Source: Phymorhynchus buccinoides (lineage: Eukaryota; Mollusca; Gastropoda; Neogastropoda; Raphitomidae). Taken from it: a stretch of 64,000 bases of DNA. Where the stretch lies: positions 19,505,474 through 19,569,473 of the forward strand of contig CM065713.1 in the NCBI GenBank assembly GCA_017654935.2, read 5' to 3'. Under the pieces are notes generated by a model, which was not told the DNA's origin, ran no database searches, and saw only the letters and a program-made list of their open reading frames with translations. Position numbers and translations under genes: made by a program. Below, in pieces: positions 12,601 through 21,940 of the stretch (its first letter is position 1; each line of letters begins with the position of its first letter).

Positions 12601-13862
12601 GATGTACCCCCGGCAAGTGTTATTTCAAAACTTGGCAAGCATAGACGTACAAGTGTTCTAATCAACAAAACTTTCTCGGGTTTCAGCTTCAGGTTTTAGA
12701 CTGACCATTTTACATTTCAGGATTTTGGGGGTTTCAACACTTTTAGTTTGGAGTTTCTGGTTTTCAGGAATTCTAGTGTCAAGTTTCTGGACCTCTCCAC
12801 ACTTGCCTTGCTGATTTTGTATGGTATTTTTAAGTTCCCCAGCTTCAGCTTCATCCGGTGTCAGTAGGTTTGTGCATACATCCGTCTCTCTGCTGTCGAA
12901 GAAACAATAAAAGGGAAGTAACTCAGGCCAGGAAACTTCAAACCCTCTCTGGTTTATCTTCCTTGGGTTTTTTTTGTGTTGTGTGTTTGTTTTCTGTTGT
13001 TTTTTTCTCCATTTTCTAGTCGTATAGGTTCTTCTCTGTGAAACTCAGGCTGCTCCCACCCAGAGAGTGTGTCACTGCCACTTTTTTTTTTAAAGGGGGG
13101 GGGGGGGGGGGCAATGATGATGAAGGAGCGGCAGACTTTGAAAACCTAGCTATCAATGTGGTTCATACCCGGCAGCAGGATTTCTCCCTGCTCTTATAGA
13201 CTTTTACATGCCGTGGGATTTTAAAAAATGTTATGTGCATAAAGTGCACGGGTCACACTTGCATTAAGTCCCCCCCATACGAGGGACTCGACATTCAGAT
13301 CAGTTTTCCTGTCAAACTGGAAAGGGCAAGGCCCGGATTTCAAACCCGGGTCACTCACGCATTGAATTCGCCGGTGAACGTCTTAACCACTCTGCCATCT
13401 TCCTTCTTAAAGACCCACCAGGTCACGTGTCAAAACCACGGGTTTCACGTGTTTTCCCTCTTATAACTGGTAGGAAATCTTGTTTTGACCAGGTTTGACT
13501 CCCATACAAATGCCCCCGAATTGAAAACGAAACATCATTTTTAAAGAGCAGCCTCAATTTGAAGTTGGAGGCATTTGTATGTGGGTCACAGCTACACAGA
13601 AAAACCAAGGGACTTCATTGTGGTGTGTCAGTGGGTCTTTAAGAGGAGATGATGGGACTGACAAAAACACACATGACAGTCATGACTTTTTTAAAAATCC
13701 TTGTATGCAAACTTTTTTTTTTCTTTTTCGTGTCGTTTTCTAGGTGAAAAGCCGTACATCTGTGAAGCGTGTGGGATGAAGTTCCACCGCTCAGATGTGC
13801 TCAAACTTCACAGAGACAAACACCACGCTGCTGACGGGTTCTCCGCAGGGACAGTTGTATAG
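772..13862 (+). CDS. C2H2 zinc-finger protein gene, ten fingers (5' end off the window)
   Basis: Probable nuclear DNA-binding transcription regulator. Coding exons are 772-1985, 5038-5185, 6080-6247, 11856-11939 and 13744-13862; every junction is GT-AG and phases agree (0, 1, 1, 1). The visible product is about 576 residues. It has a low-complexity N-terminal part, an acidic repeat, then ten fingers. The first two fingers are C2HC and the other eight C2H2; the last five follow TGE(K/R)P-type linkers. The visible part opens at an acceptor (gtggtcag) with no ATG, so earlier exons lie outside. The stop is TAG at 13860-13862. The orthologue cannot be named: finger arrays diverge fast and there is no KRAB, BTB, SCAN or ZAD domain in the visible part. 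Confidence 0.9.
1171..1611 (+). repeat. Coding minisatellite: acidic Gly/Asp/Glu/Ser repeat
   Basis: Imperfect in-frame repeats of roughly 12-15 codons with words such as EGQGDLISDEGKG and SEGEGDSLSDEG. Nucleotide units share gaaggtcaaggtga and atcagtgatgaa. Strongly acidic and predicted disordered. It could act as a transactivation or protein-contact segment, but this is inferred from composition only. Confidence 0.8.
2067..2870. repeat. Two (CT)n microsatellite blocks in intron 1
   Basis: CT-rich blocks at about 2068-2192 and 2731-2862, the first with interspersed cagagtgtgtc. The sequence between them is AT-rich and non-coding. The short blocks tcggaatgtgtcggcta (near 2931) belong to repeat family A, type B end. 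Confidence 0.8.
3225..3435 (+). repeat. Dispersed non-autonomous element fragment with (ACGG)n
   Basis: A stretch with gaatagtttttgagaaaa, then gacggacggacgg repeats, then a short GC hairpin (ccgaaccttcggctcggg). It resembles the repeat ends near 40700. No ORF of interest. Confidence 0.45.
3566..3660. repeat. (CT)n microsatellite
   Basis: Nearly pure CT run of about 80 bases followed by a short (CA)n, in intron 1. Confidence 0.95.
3888..4062 (-). repeat. Repeat family A with type B end
   Basis: Matches, in reverse, the copies at 17455 and 54160. The type B end carries catacagccgacacattcc and the core carries ggcaggagaatgg. It is cut off by the MITE that begins at 4072. Confidence 0.7.
4072..5020 (+). 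mobile_element. GGACTATAA-type MITE with internal triplication, up to the exon 2 acceptor
   Basis: Left end taccgtatttttcggactat and right end gccgaaaagtacggta are imperfect inverted repeats. The 3' half occurs three times (about 4498-4686, 4691-4823, 4828-5019); the middle copy lacks about 60 bases. Each copy ends in tatattaatat. The first two are followed by attacag or acag and the third by the real acceptor of exon 2. Relatives of the same MITE occur near 7187, 9030, 25090, 27128 and 60009. Confidence 0.75.
5038..5185 (+). CDS. Zinc-finger gene exon 2: rest of finger 5 and finger 6
   Basis: Follows cttcacaacag. It completes finger 5 (VCGKRF... with H-x3-H) and encodes finger 6 (FSCEFCGQFF..., H-x4-H), then stops inside the linker at HT-G with donor gtgagt. 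Phase 0 in, phase 1 out. The split codon rejoins exactly with exon 3 to give HTGERP. Confidence 0.93.
6080..6247 (+). CDS. Zinc-finger gene exon 3: fingers 7 and 8
   Basis: 168 bases, exactly two 28-codon finger-plus-linker units, with phase 1 introns on both sides. Finger 7 reads YVCEYCGKGF and finger 8 FACQDCGERF, both C2H2, joined by HTGERP. The acceptor is ttgagtcag. The donor is gtgaca; only its first four bases precede a transposon end that begins at 6252. Confidence 0.93.
6252..6829 (+). mobile_element. hAT-like transposon 5' end with transposase N-terminal remnant
   Basis: Begins CAGAGCTTAATCTAG and matches in inverted orientation the element ending at 46211, so the left border is well defined. 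An open frame from about 6539 starts MFFKMKRAGTLFDF and continues to FQNDWLKKWPRL, then CTLCLKHNKKN. This resembles the TTF/ZMYM-type zinc finger at the N-terminus of hAT-related (ZNF862/KIAA1586-like) proteins. It ends at a stop near 6829 and the catalytic core is absent. The class is inferred from the motif. Confidence 0.65.
7246..7363 (+). mobile_element. Foldback MITE
   Basis: Arms reading gaggcaaagccttcaaggct and its complement flank a short AT-rich loop. Arms are about 27 bp and near perfect. Located in intron 3 of the zinc-finger gene. Confidence 0.8.
7975..8352 (+). repeat. Dispersed repeat family D, copy 1
   Basis: Shares blocks (gatgccatattgttttcaaa; ggggctctgcccctgta) with inverted copies at about 20640-21055 and 54470-54870. 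Contains a short CT run. No coding signal. Probably a SINE or other non-autonomous element. Confidence 0.65.
8378..8962 (+). mobile_element. DNA transposon remnant with GGTGTCAACC termini
   Basis: Left end aggtgtcaacccaat and right end ataggttgacacct are inverted repeats about 580 bp apart. On the minus strand an ATGGCGGAC start opens a short 25-codon frame, as if a first exon of a lost transposase. Superfamily not assigned. Confidence 0.6.
9233..9791 (+). mobile_element. Pogo/Tigger-like element with helix-turn-helix remnant
   Basis: Termini CAGTCAAACCTC are inverted and the element is flanked by TA on both sides (9231-9232, 9792-9793), as for the Tc1/mariner/pogo group. Inside, from about 9539, the plus strand reads ERVEVINRSRRSETV then ISIAQSYGVGKTQIQ, a clear CENP-B-type N-terminal HTH. 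The start codon (atggcggagagcg, 9468) is out of frame with it and the catalytic domain is gone. Confidence 0.85.
10227..11838 (+). repeat. 49-bp tandem array, 33 units
   Basis: Unit begins tcagtacggagatctgtgcc and ends with gttcatttgtgttaaa. Positions 10227, 10276 and so on step by 49. The one 5-bp deletion (near 11209) accounts for the total, giving 33 units. The last unit runs into the 3' end of intron 3, only 17 bases before exon 4. Short ORFs across it are frame accidents of the period. Confidence 0.95.
11856..11939 (+). CDS. Zinc-finger gene exon 4: finger 9
   Basis: 84 bases, one 28-codon finger-plus-linker unit (GDEPHRCRFCGKAF ... HLRLHTG), phase 1 on both sides. Acceptor gtttgtggcag, donor gtaaaa. 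The linker is GDEP rather than GEKP. It is symmetrical with exon 3 and could be skipped without a frameshift. Confidence 0.93.
12171..12537 (+). mobile_element. TTAA-flanked MITE, complete copy
   Basis: TTAA at 12167-12170 and 12538-12541 bracket inverted termini ctcattc / gaatgag. Same family at 444 (partial), 54890 (diverged) and 57660 (complete). TTAA duplication suggests piggyBac- or Kolobok-type mobilisation. Confidence 0.8.
13015..13410 (-). mobile_element. tRNA-derived SINE
   Basis: Read on the minus strand, the right end has an A-box-like TGGCAGAGTGGTTAAGACG and a B-box-like GGGTTTGAAATCC. The left end carries the tail block ctctgtgaaactcaggctgc, shared with SINEs at 21941, 26102, 28853, 40964 and 48777. 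A 16-base poly-G lies inside. It sits in intron 4. Confidence 0.75.
13744..13862 (+). CDS. Zinc-finger gene terminal exon: finger 10 and stop
   Basis: Acceptor cgttttctag. Encodes GEKPYICEACGMKFHRS ... HRDKHH and a 12-residue tail ending SAGTVV, then TAG. The linker is a perfect TGEKP when joined to exon 4. Confidence 0.93.
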
Positions 13863-13911
13863 ATCTAGGAAGAGCTCAGCATCGAAGAGGTCATCTTAGC
13901 GAAATGTTTGT

Positions 13912-14309
13912 ATCGTCGGTGAAATTCAAAAACCTCGTATCTCAATTTTGGTAGTTTTGAGAGAAATGAAAAGAAATGTTTTAAAAAGTAACTGCGTTGA
14001 CCACAATTGATTAACTATGGTTATTCAAAACATTGCGAGTTTAGTCCTGCATTTTGTTAAAATTACTCTTTTTAAAAAATGTTATACTTGAAAAGAGCGA
14101 AGATACAAGGTTTTTGTCTTTAACTAGATCTGAATTTGGGACTTGCGAGTTATTTATCTATTTTCACAACCTCATTTACCCCAGATAGAAAGTCGTTAGA
14201 GATACGAGCTTTTGGTGGAAGGTGACAGGAAAAATTAGAAAGCTGACTATGTATCTAACTCAACCCCCAAAAAAATTGCGATATGAGGTTTTTGAATTTC
14301 ATCGACGAT
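13912..14309 (+). mobile_element. MITE forming most of the zinc-finger gene 3' UTR
   Basis: Left end atcgtcggtgaaattcaaaa and right end tttttgaatttcatcgacga are inverted repeats. An inverted second copy lies at 26600-26979. It starts 50 bases after the stop codon and ends before the AATAAA at 14350, so a transcript ending there would carry it. Confidence 0.8.
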
Positions 14310-14349
14310 AATTCGAGGGGTGCCTGCCAGAACGGTCTATCTCAAAAGG

Positions 14350-14355
14350 AATAAA
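14350..14355 (+). terminator. Candidate polyadenylation signal AATAAA
   Basis: First AATAAA downstream of the zinc-finger stop codon (488 bases away). It sits in the loop of a small inverted repeat (14314-14390, arms cgaggggtg / cacccctcg and ccagaac / gttctgg). No downstream GU-rich element was scored. Confidence 0.5.
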
Positions 14356-14425
14356 GAGCACAGATGGGCAGTTCTGGCATTCACCCCTCGATATTATGCC
14401 TTGAATTATTATGTCTTTACCTTCC

Positions 14426-14582
14426 CAGGGCCTGTATTCACATTGAGATAGCATGAGACTTAGCATGATGCTAACTTAGAAGCTCTTCCAAAAGTCCTAT
14501 TAAATCCTATAGGACATTGGAAGAGCTTCTAAGTTAGCATCATGCTAAGTCTCATGCTATCTCAACGTGAATACAGGCCCTG
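14426..14582 (+). mobile_element. Palindromic MITE 1 (cagggcctgtattcac)
   Basis: 157 bp, almost fully palindromic. Starts cagggcctgtattcac and ends with its complement. The interior is likewise self-complementary. The same family is repeated 140 bp downstream. Confidence 0.9.
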
Positions 14583-14720
14583 GTAAATATAGTAGCAATG
14601 GAAATATTTCTTTCAAAATTCAAATTGAAAATGTCTTTATAAGAATATTAAATGAACCCCAAACTATGTGCTTGTGTTAGTGTTTGTGTGCGCGCGCTTT
14701 TTGTACTCCCAGTTTTAGAG

Positions 14721-15386
14721 CAGGGCCTGTATTCACATTGAGATAGTACGAGACTTATGATATCTTAGAAGTCCTAAAGTAGTGGGACTTAATAGGGCTT
14801 TAGAAGGACATCTAAGATATGATGATAAGTCTCATACTCTTCCACCTTGTCGTGGTGGGGGAGCTTTAAACTAAGAGTAGCCCCTCATCCCCATTTTTTC
14901 ATTCTCTCCATCCTCATTTACAATTTATAACATGCCAGTTTGTTTTTTATTGTTCACTGGCTTTCATGCGTGAGGCCTTGTGCACTTCAGTGGGCATGTG
15001 TTGTCCATTCTGCAGTGCATATTTGCCTATAATGGCCTTTTTTATATATATTTTTTTACTAGGATGTGTTATCCTTTTTTACTGTTTTTTTTAACCCGAC
15101 TCCGATAAGTAGAGTAGAGTGGCTCAACGTTTCCAGCACTGTGTGAAATTATCAGCTCTAGGGTGCAATGATGAAGATGCCATGTGAATTGTACCGTTTT
15201 GTTGTTGTTGTTGTTTTTCTCAGGTTTTTGAACGTTGTTAAGAATCATTGATATGTGTTTTGTTATACATGGTCGATTGTTATGCGGTGACAGTCCTGAT
15301 ATAACCATAGCTTTTGACGGGACTATAACAGACTAACTAATTAACTAACTAAGTCTCATACTATCTCCACGTGAATACAGGCCCTG
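14721..15386 (+). mobile_element. Palindromic MITE 2, split by a later insertion
   Basis: Left end cagggcctgtattcac (14721) and right end gtgaatacaggccctg (to 15386) match MITE 1. The palindrome is interrupted after 14838 and resumes at 15350. Removing 14839-15349 plus one copy of the 13-bp duplication restores the hairpin symmetry. Confidence 0.88.
14839..15349 (+). mobile_element. Retroposed (SINE/LINE-like) insertion with 13-bp target-site duplication
   Basis: Flanked by the direct repeat taagtctcatact (14826-14838 and 15350-15362). Starts cttccaccttgtcgtggtgg and ends in a short taac-type tail (gactaactaattaactaac). The duplication length and the simple-repeat tail indicate target-primed reverse transcription. 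No protein remains were recognised. Confidence 0.8.
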
Positions 15387-15626
15387 AAGTACACACTGCA
15401 ATTGGAATGAGGGCGCATGTGTATTTGTTTGTTTGTATGTGCAGGTGTGTGTATACTTATGAGGTGAAGATTTTGCTTAACGTCCTCCGGTATGGCACAG
15501 GCACACATGAGTCATTTCTGAGTACTAAAGACAAGACATCCCCATCAATAAATGCGTGTATACTTACGTTAATATGGACTAATAAAAGTCTTAGGTCTTG
15601 TATCTTAAGTCATTTGATCAAAGGCC

Positions 15627-16035
15627 ATCATAATAATAGTACATTTATATAGTGCAAGTGAGCCCTAAGAGCTTTACAATCAAATATTCATCAACAAGTA
15701 GATAACAAAAATCGTGTTTTTAAAGAAGAATGACGCAAACCAGCAACAAAGCATATACAAAGCAACTCACACCACACACGTTTATCGACACTCATTATTC
15801 ATCTTTCATTCTGTAAGCGATAGCAACTAAGTTCCACGGACCGAACACATACACCAACACAAACGTTAGAGGATACACATACAAGTACACTCACACACAA
15901 CGTACACACACAGACAAACACACATACATACAGACACACACACATATGCGTGCACACAAAACCAAAACACACACAACAAGCACAAACGCACACATGCATG
16001 CTCACACACACACAAAACAAAAAAACCATACACAC
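15627..16035 (+). repeat. LINE-tail-like repeat with (CA)n
   Basis: aataatagtacatttatat and agctttacaatcaaatattc match 56807-57480, including the long CA-rich stretch that follows (about 15840-16035). Probably a reverse-oriented L2/CR1-type 3' end; family inferred. Confidence 0.6.
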
Positions 16036-16401
16036 ATATAAGCATGCATACTGGGGTCCGTTTCACAAGCGCTCGCTCAAATCGGCAAAAACGGTCTAAG
16101 AAGCACCCTTTGTTTGCCCATAGTTTGCATGGTGTTTTGTTCTTGCCAATCACTGAGCAAGCGGTGAACTATCCAGAACTAGTAGGGGTGAATACGTTTC
16201 TTGTTGATTGGTCCTTTAAAGTTTGTTTAAAATTTAAAAAAAATTGTTACCAATCAGACAAGAGCTTGTAATATTCTTCCGCAAACGTTTTCTAAAGTGT
16301 TTCTTAGGCCCCGTTTGGCGTAAGCGTTATTCGCGCGGCAACTGTTATCTAGAGAAACTCGACCCTGGTGCTTCACTCACATGTGAACACAGTTCACACC
16401 C

Positions 16402-17265
16402 GTATACATACACACACACATTTACACAACGCAAACTGCATGCAAACCACTGGCATTAACATAGGCGCAGTCTACACACACACATTTACACAACGCAAAC
16501 TGCATGCAAACCACTGGCATTAACATAGGCGCAGTCTACACACACACATTTACACAACGCAAACTGCATGCAAACCACTGGCATTAACATAGGCGCAGTC
16601 TACACACACACATTTACACAACGCAAACTGCATGCAAACCACTGGCATTAACATAGGCGCAGTCTACACACACACATTTACACAACGCAAACTGCATGCA
16701 AACCACTGGCATTAACATAGGCGCAGTCTACACACACACATTTACACAACGCAAACTGCATGCAAACCACTGGCATTAACATAGGCGCAGTCTACACACA
16801 CACATTTACACAACGCAAACTGCATGCAAACCACTGGCATTAACATAGGCGCAGTCTACACACACACATTTACACAACGCAAACTGCATGCAAACCACTG
16901 GCATTAACATAGGCGCAGTCTACACACACACATTTACACAACGCAAACTGCATGCAAACCACTGGCATTAACATAGGCGCAGTCTACACACACACATTTA
17001 CACAACGCAAACTGCATGCAAACCACTGGCATTAACATAGGCGCAGTCTACACACACACATTTACTCAACGCAAACTGCATGCAAACCACTGGCATTAAC
17101 ATAGGCGCAGTCTACACACACACATTTACACAACGCAAACTGCATGCAAACCACTGGCATTAACATAGGCGCAGTCTACACACACACATTTACACAACGC
17201 AAACTGCATGCAAACCACTGGCATTAACATAGGCGCAGTCTACACACACACATTTACACACAAAA
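16402..17265 (+). repeat. 64-bp tandem array, 13 near-identical units
   Basis: Unit contains cacatttacacaacgcaaac, tgcatgcaaaccactggc and ataggcgcagtc. Starts of tgcaaaccac step by exactly 64 from 16441 to 17209. Only one substitution was seen (tttactcaacg near 17062). High identity implies recent expansion or homogenisation. Confidence 0.95.
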
Positions 17266-17454
17266 CTCAGAATCTCCCCAAAACGCACATCCCCAGTGCG
17301 TTTATTACATTTATTCAATCCCAATTCACAAAGGTTGAAATCGACAACAAAAACAAACTGTACTGAACACTCAAACAAAACGCTGCTCTACGAAAAACTC
17401 AGAAAACAAAAACTAAAATTTCAAAATTAATCTAACCATTTTTTTCTCGTAAAA

Positions 17455-17745
17455 ATAGTTCCACCTTCTGGAAGTTCTGTGCTTGTAACTTCCACTAATC
17501 TGCCACTCTCTTTGACTACCTTTTCCCTTTGCTTACTATCATCTACTATCTTTGACATATTGGCCCATTCTCCTGCCTTTTAAAAAAACCAATCATCTAA
17601 ATAATTTCTCATTTGACTTGAGCTCCTCCGAAATTAGAATGTGTCGGCTGTACGCAGCGGGGAGACCAGTGAATACTGAAAACCGGACACATACGTACCT
17701 TACCCATTATGGCCTGGGAACGCAGAAGAAGAAGAAGATTCTCTA
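17455..17745 (-). repeat. Repeat family A with type B end
   Basis: Carries the family A core (ccttctggaagttctgtgct ... ccattctcctgcctttt) and then the type B end (gaatgtgtcggctgtacgca) followed by aagaagaagaag. See also 3888 and 54160. Confidence 0.75.
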
Positions 17746-19078
17746 AAACTCATGACCCCTGACCAGAATTTGTAGAAAAAAAATCAACAATGCCAAACAA
17801 GAAAACAAAAACAATCAACTTACTGTAATGAAAGCAGAATTACGAGCAAGAACCCTCTAAAACAGTTTAAAACAAACAAACAAACAAAGAACAAATAAGA
17901 AAGCATATCTATTCACATCCACTGATCCAGGCATGAGAATAGTCTGAAGTCCAATCCTCTGAAAACCGCGGCACAAGGGCCATCAAGGCCTCAGGCTGTA
18001 GAGGGACAACGCTGAAATCAGTTCCCAGCATGACCAAAAAGGCTGAACACAGTGAGAAATCGCTTTTAAATGCAATTTAACAGAAAAGATAACACTCAAC
18101 AGAAAGGCCAAACCTCTGACAGTAGAAGCCAATCCTCTGAAATGTGCCGATCCTCTGACAATTCTGATGCCTGCACATCTTTTAAGGCAAGGGTAACCGC
18201 CGAAAATGCATCAAAACGTACAAATTAATAATTTAAAAAAACGAAACCACAAACCAAAATATATCTGAACCCGCGAACGTCAGTTTTTATATTTTTATTC
18301 ACCACAAAACAAACAAAAAGTCAAATGAACTGAACTGAAAAACAGATCTACGGAAAGTAATGCCACATAAATGACATGTATCATCAAACGACGTAACGGT
18401 TGCACATATTATGTGTTGCTTTTTTGATAATTTACACACACACACTAGCACACCACAAATACACATGCACTAAGCAGCTCATTCATTAAAAAAATAATAA
18501 TAATAACAGAAAATATGCACACACTCACACATACTGCAGGGTAAAAACTATCCGTTATTTTCTCTCACACCCTCTCCTATTTTCTACCAATGAGATTTCT
18601 AGTGTTGGTACTTTGAAATCAGACTGCACACATAATAATTTACAAGGCTGTATATATATATAAATCTACCCCAATCTCTACATCCACATTGCACGAATAC
18701 ATCCATAAGTCTACTGATACTTAAACTGTGTTCCGACCAAGTTAAAAATTTAAAAAAAAGTTGTAAATTCAGATCATACAATTAGAAATGTACACAGGTA
18801 TAAAGTAACCCAACCCCCCCCCCCCGCCCCTCTTAATTCATTTTGTACAAATGCATCTATAAATCTACACTCTCACCCCACCCCCTCCCCTCAAGTTGAA
18901 GACATGTCCACGCCTGGATGTATTCAAGACCTAAAACAGAAATGGTAAAGTCCATTCAAGACGCACACATACATACCAGAGTGTATGTAAAAAGGCACTG
19001 TTAATACTACTCCTCATTGTATAGATATCACTGCTTTAACTTTTAACTACACCAGTACAAATATTTTACTCTAATCTT
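17746..19078. other. Intergenic, no gene or clear element recognised
   Basis: AT-rich sequence with short simple repeats (caaacaaa, a C-run near 18813-18829, tatata). No ORF with coding character on either strand. Confidence 0.6.
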
Positions 19079-20105
19079 AATATATATAAACACGTGCCAA
19101 AAGGTTAAGCAACCCCTCTTTGAAATCCACAACAAAAAGTTTGATAACTCAAAACGAAAGTGAACTCGATGAATCATTTCATTCTTTCTCAGGTACACTA
19201 AGACGAGTCTCAGTTATGTGCTGAATTCAAACAGTACCCCAAACGTCAAATCAAAGTAACCAATTTCGTTCCGCAAAGATGGTGACTGATTTTCACCATT
19301 TCGTTTCTTCTGAAAAAGTGTAACTTTAGAAGCCCACAGAGAAAATAGAAATGTGATGCCGATTTGTTCACTGAGAATAAGTCAAACACTCTCTTCTCTT
19401 TCAGTTTTGCACAGATTGTGTCACTTGTGCTGCTTTATGTGCTGTCGGTAACGAACATAGTTCCTCGCGCCATTTGACAAGCAGCAAATAGGCTTTTATT
19501 GCTCTAAATTGTTCCATCCTTCTTGCACAGTATTTGTGAGCTAAACCACCTTGTTTGGAGTGGTTATTTGACCAGGATGGCTCTCTACAACATGTCCCTT
19601 CAATGTTCAGTCACTTCGAGACCTGTACATCGTTCTGGCTTCTCTTTACAGACAATAATGCTCACGTTTTTGAATGTCAGCTCTATACTTGCAGTGCATT
19701 GGACTGTTGAGCACTTGAAAGAGCTTGTCTCACACAGTATCGACTGACTTTCTCGCTTTGTTGTTCCAAAAGGAGCAGTGATAGCTGACCATAACAGCCT
19801 TGCCTGAACACAACCCACTCTCTGCCCCCTATATCACTGTTTCCTTGTCTTGGCATGTCTGATGTGATGAGGGAGCAGCCCTGAACATGTGCATCAAACT
19901 TGACGTTTTACAAAGGGTACCCTAACATTGGTGTGTGCGTGACCCACAACGTAATTTGCATGCAAACAGAGTGAAATTATGCATGCAGACCAGTAAGTAA
20001 ATAGGCTAAATTTGCATTGATTTTATGAAAGCTGTGCCAATCACCCAGAGAAATATTTTGCCTTGTTGTTGAAAGGTTGCTTAACTTTTTGGCTCCAGTT
20101 TATAT
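19079..20105 (+). mobile_element. Tc1/mariner-like element, about 1 kb, decayed
   Basis: Left end aacacgtgccaaaaggttaa and right end ctttttggctccagtttat are imperfect inverted repeats starting beside TA-rich flanks. Inside, the plus strand near 19650 reads a DNNAHVFE-like string that may be a decayed DN(A)xxH block of a DDE transposase. No intact ORF. Confidence 0.5.
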
Positions 20106-20639
20106 AAATCTTAAGTCTCCTCTTACGTCTTCTCCTAATGTAATGATGAATGTTTCCTATTCACAAAATAAATCTGTCAATTTTGGATATTTTCCCTAAA
20201 ATAAAAAGAAATCTCCAAGCAAAAAATGCAACATTTACACAACAGAAAATAAAAATCAAACAATTTGTCAAGTGCTACCATCACTGGCCAAATAAACATA
20301 ATTTACACACACAAAAATGGGTATTGACAGTATGAAAATGCTATGTACAACAAAAAGTCACACAGATGTTAGTCAGTGTGTGCTGTGTGTGTCTGCAAGC
20401 ATATCTATGTGTGCATTCGTGTGCGTGCAAGCGCATGCTACTCAAGTCGTGTCCAACAGTGACTTCAGATAGCAGAGGATGTAACTGCTAGTGCTATTCT
20501 CGAAAGATGAGCTAAAAATGTGAGCATAATGGAAATGCCTTGCCCTGGGCACATACCCACTCTCGGGACCACAAAGGCTTAAGGACAATAACAAAGGTCC
20601 TCAAAGGTTGAAAAAAAAATCTTTTTAAAGAATCTTTTT

Positions 20640-21055
20640 ACATAAATATTGTTTTTATTCAATCACATTTTCCTTGTATATCACATTCCAAACACATGGG
20701 TGCAACTCCCCCAAATGAAAAAAAACTGAAAGGCAGGGGTCCAGGGACCCATGGCCCCGGCAGGGTACAGGGGCAGAGCCCCGTCGGACGATTCAGGGGG
20801 GCAAGTTAAGAGAGAGAGATAACGAGACAGACAGACAGTTAAAATGATAGACAGAGACAGTTTGAGTCTGATAAGCCTTGTAAAATTATTACATTGCCTT
20901 TGTAACGTTCCAAAATAGAACCACCAAGTTCAAAACGCCCCAAATCACTTGTGGTGGTTTTTTTTTTGAGGAATTAAATAAACACAAGTTCAGTTTCTGG
21001 TGAAATTAAAAATACTGAAATCAGTGTAAAAATGAAAGAGTAGCACCCATGCAAA
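20640..21055 (-). repeat. Dispersed repeat family D, copy 2
   Basis: Inverted relative to the copy at 7975. Shares ggggcagagccccgt and a GA/GACA stretch followed by gtttgagtctgataagcctt. Confidence 0.65.
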
Positions 21056-21169
21056 TATAACAAGCATTCAGAGAATGCTACATTGATAATTGAGATTAAA
21101 AGGATAAAAGTAAACAGAAACTAGAGAGAGAAACGGAGTCAAGATGGTGACAGAGATTTATAAAGAAGA

Positions 21170-21300
21170 AAATCTGATTAACGTCCTCCTGCCTGGAACA
21201 GGCACATGCGGGACATTAATAGATGGTGGAACGATCCTGGAGGTACTGCAATACCAGGAAAGTCCTGAATTATTAATCAATAAAGATCTATACATTGTAT
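21170..21300 (+). repeat. Dispersed repeat family C
   Basis: Contains taacgtcctcctgcctgg, ggacattaatagatggtgg and gaaagtcctgaattattaa. Other copies: 15466 (partial), 24405-25012 (interrupted), 39945-40016 (partial) and 49931-50092 (inserted into family A with a short duplication). Confidence 0.7.
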
Positions 21301-21940
21301 TATCTTGAGAGATTTATAAAGTCAGCAGCAGAAAGAAAAGAGAAAGAGAACACAGCTGTTTCAAGGCTTTATTGGCTTTTAAAAAAAATGGTGTCAGTAA
21401 TGTACAAACAAGCATTATCATAACTACGAGGAAATACAGTATTAGCATTAAAATACAATGGGTCCCACACATATGCATAAAACATCAATAAAAGAATATT
21501 TAAAAAACAAACCCAAAAAACACCTAAGAGTATCATTAGCTTACTGATGTTAGCAAAGCAATAATGCTTCCACGCACAAAAATATGAGCCAGTATTAGAG
21601 TAACACAAGTTTATGGCAAACGCAAAATAAAATAATTTACAAACAAAAACATGTCAGAATGGTACAACCCAGAGTTTTGTTTTCTCTAGACATGCAATTT
21701 GAGAAAAAGATTGGAAATGCCTTGCTCACAGAACTGGCAAGGGATTGTGCTCTAGCCAAAGCGCAAACTTCTAGTAGTATGTACGTAAAGTTTAACAGAA
21801 TGTCGCTCAAAATATGAATGACTGTAAATAGGTGCGATCGTTGTGAACATGCACACGTTACTACGGCTCAAGCAATAAAAGTTGGAGGTACTGTCAAAGT
21901 ATGATGAAAGAAATAAAGAATACTAAAAGCACCCATCAGT
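21301..21940. other. Intergenic, nothing recognised
   Basis: AT-rich non-coding sequence; the longest open frame (minus, 21369-21608) has no domain and an unremarkable composition. Confidence 0.55.

Noticed and set aside
16402..17265. CRISPR-like array
   Set aside because: Units are repeated in full with no unique spacers, in a eukaryotic genome; it is a simple tandem satellite.
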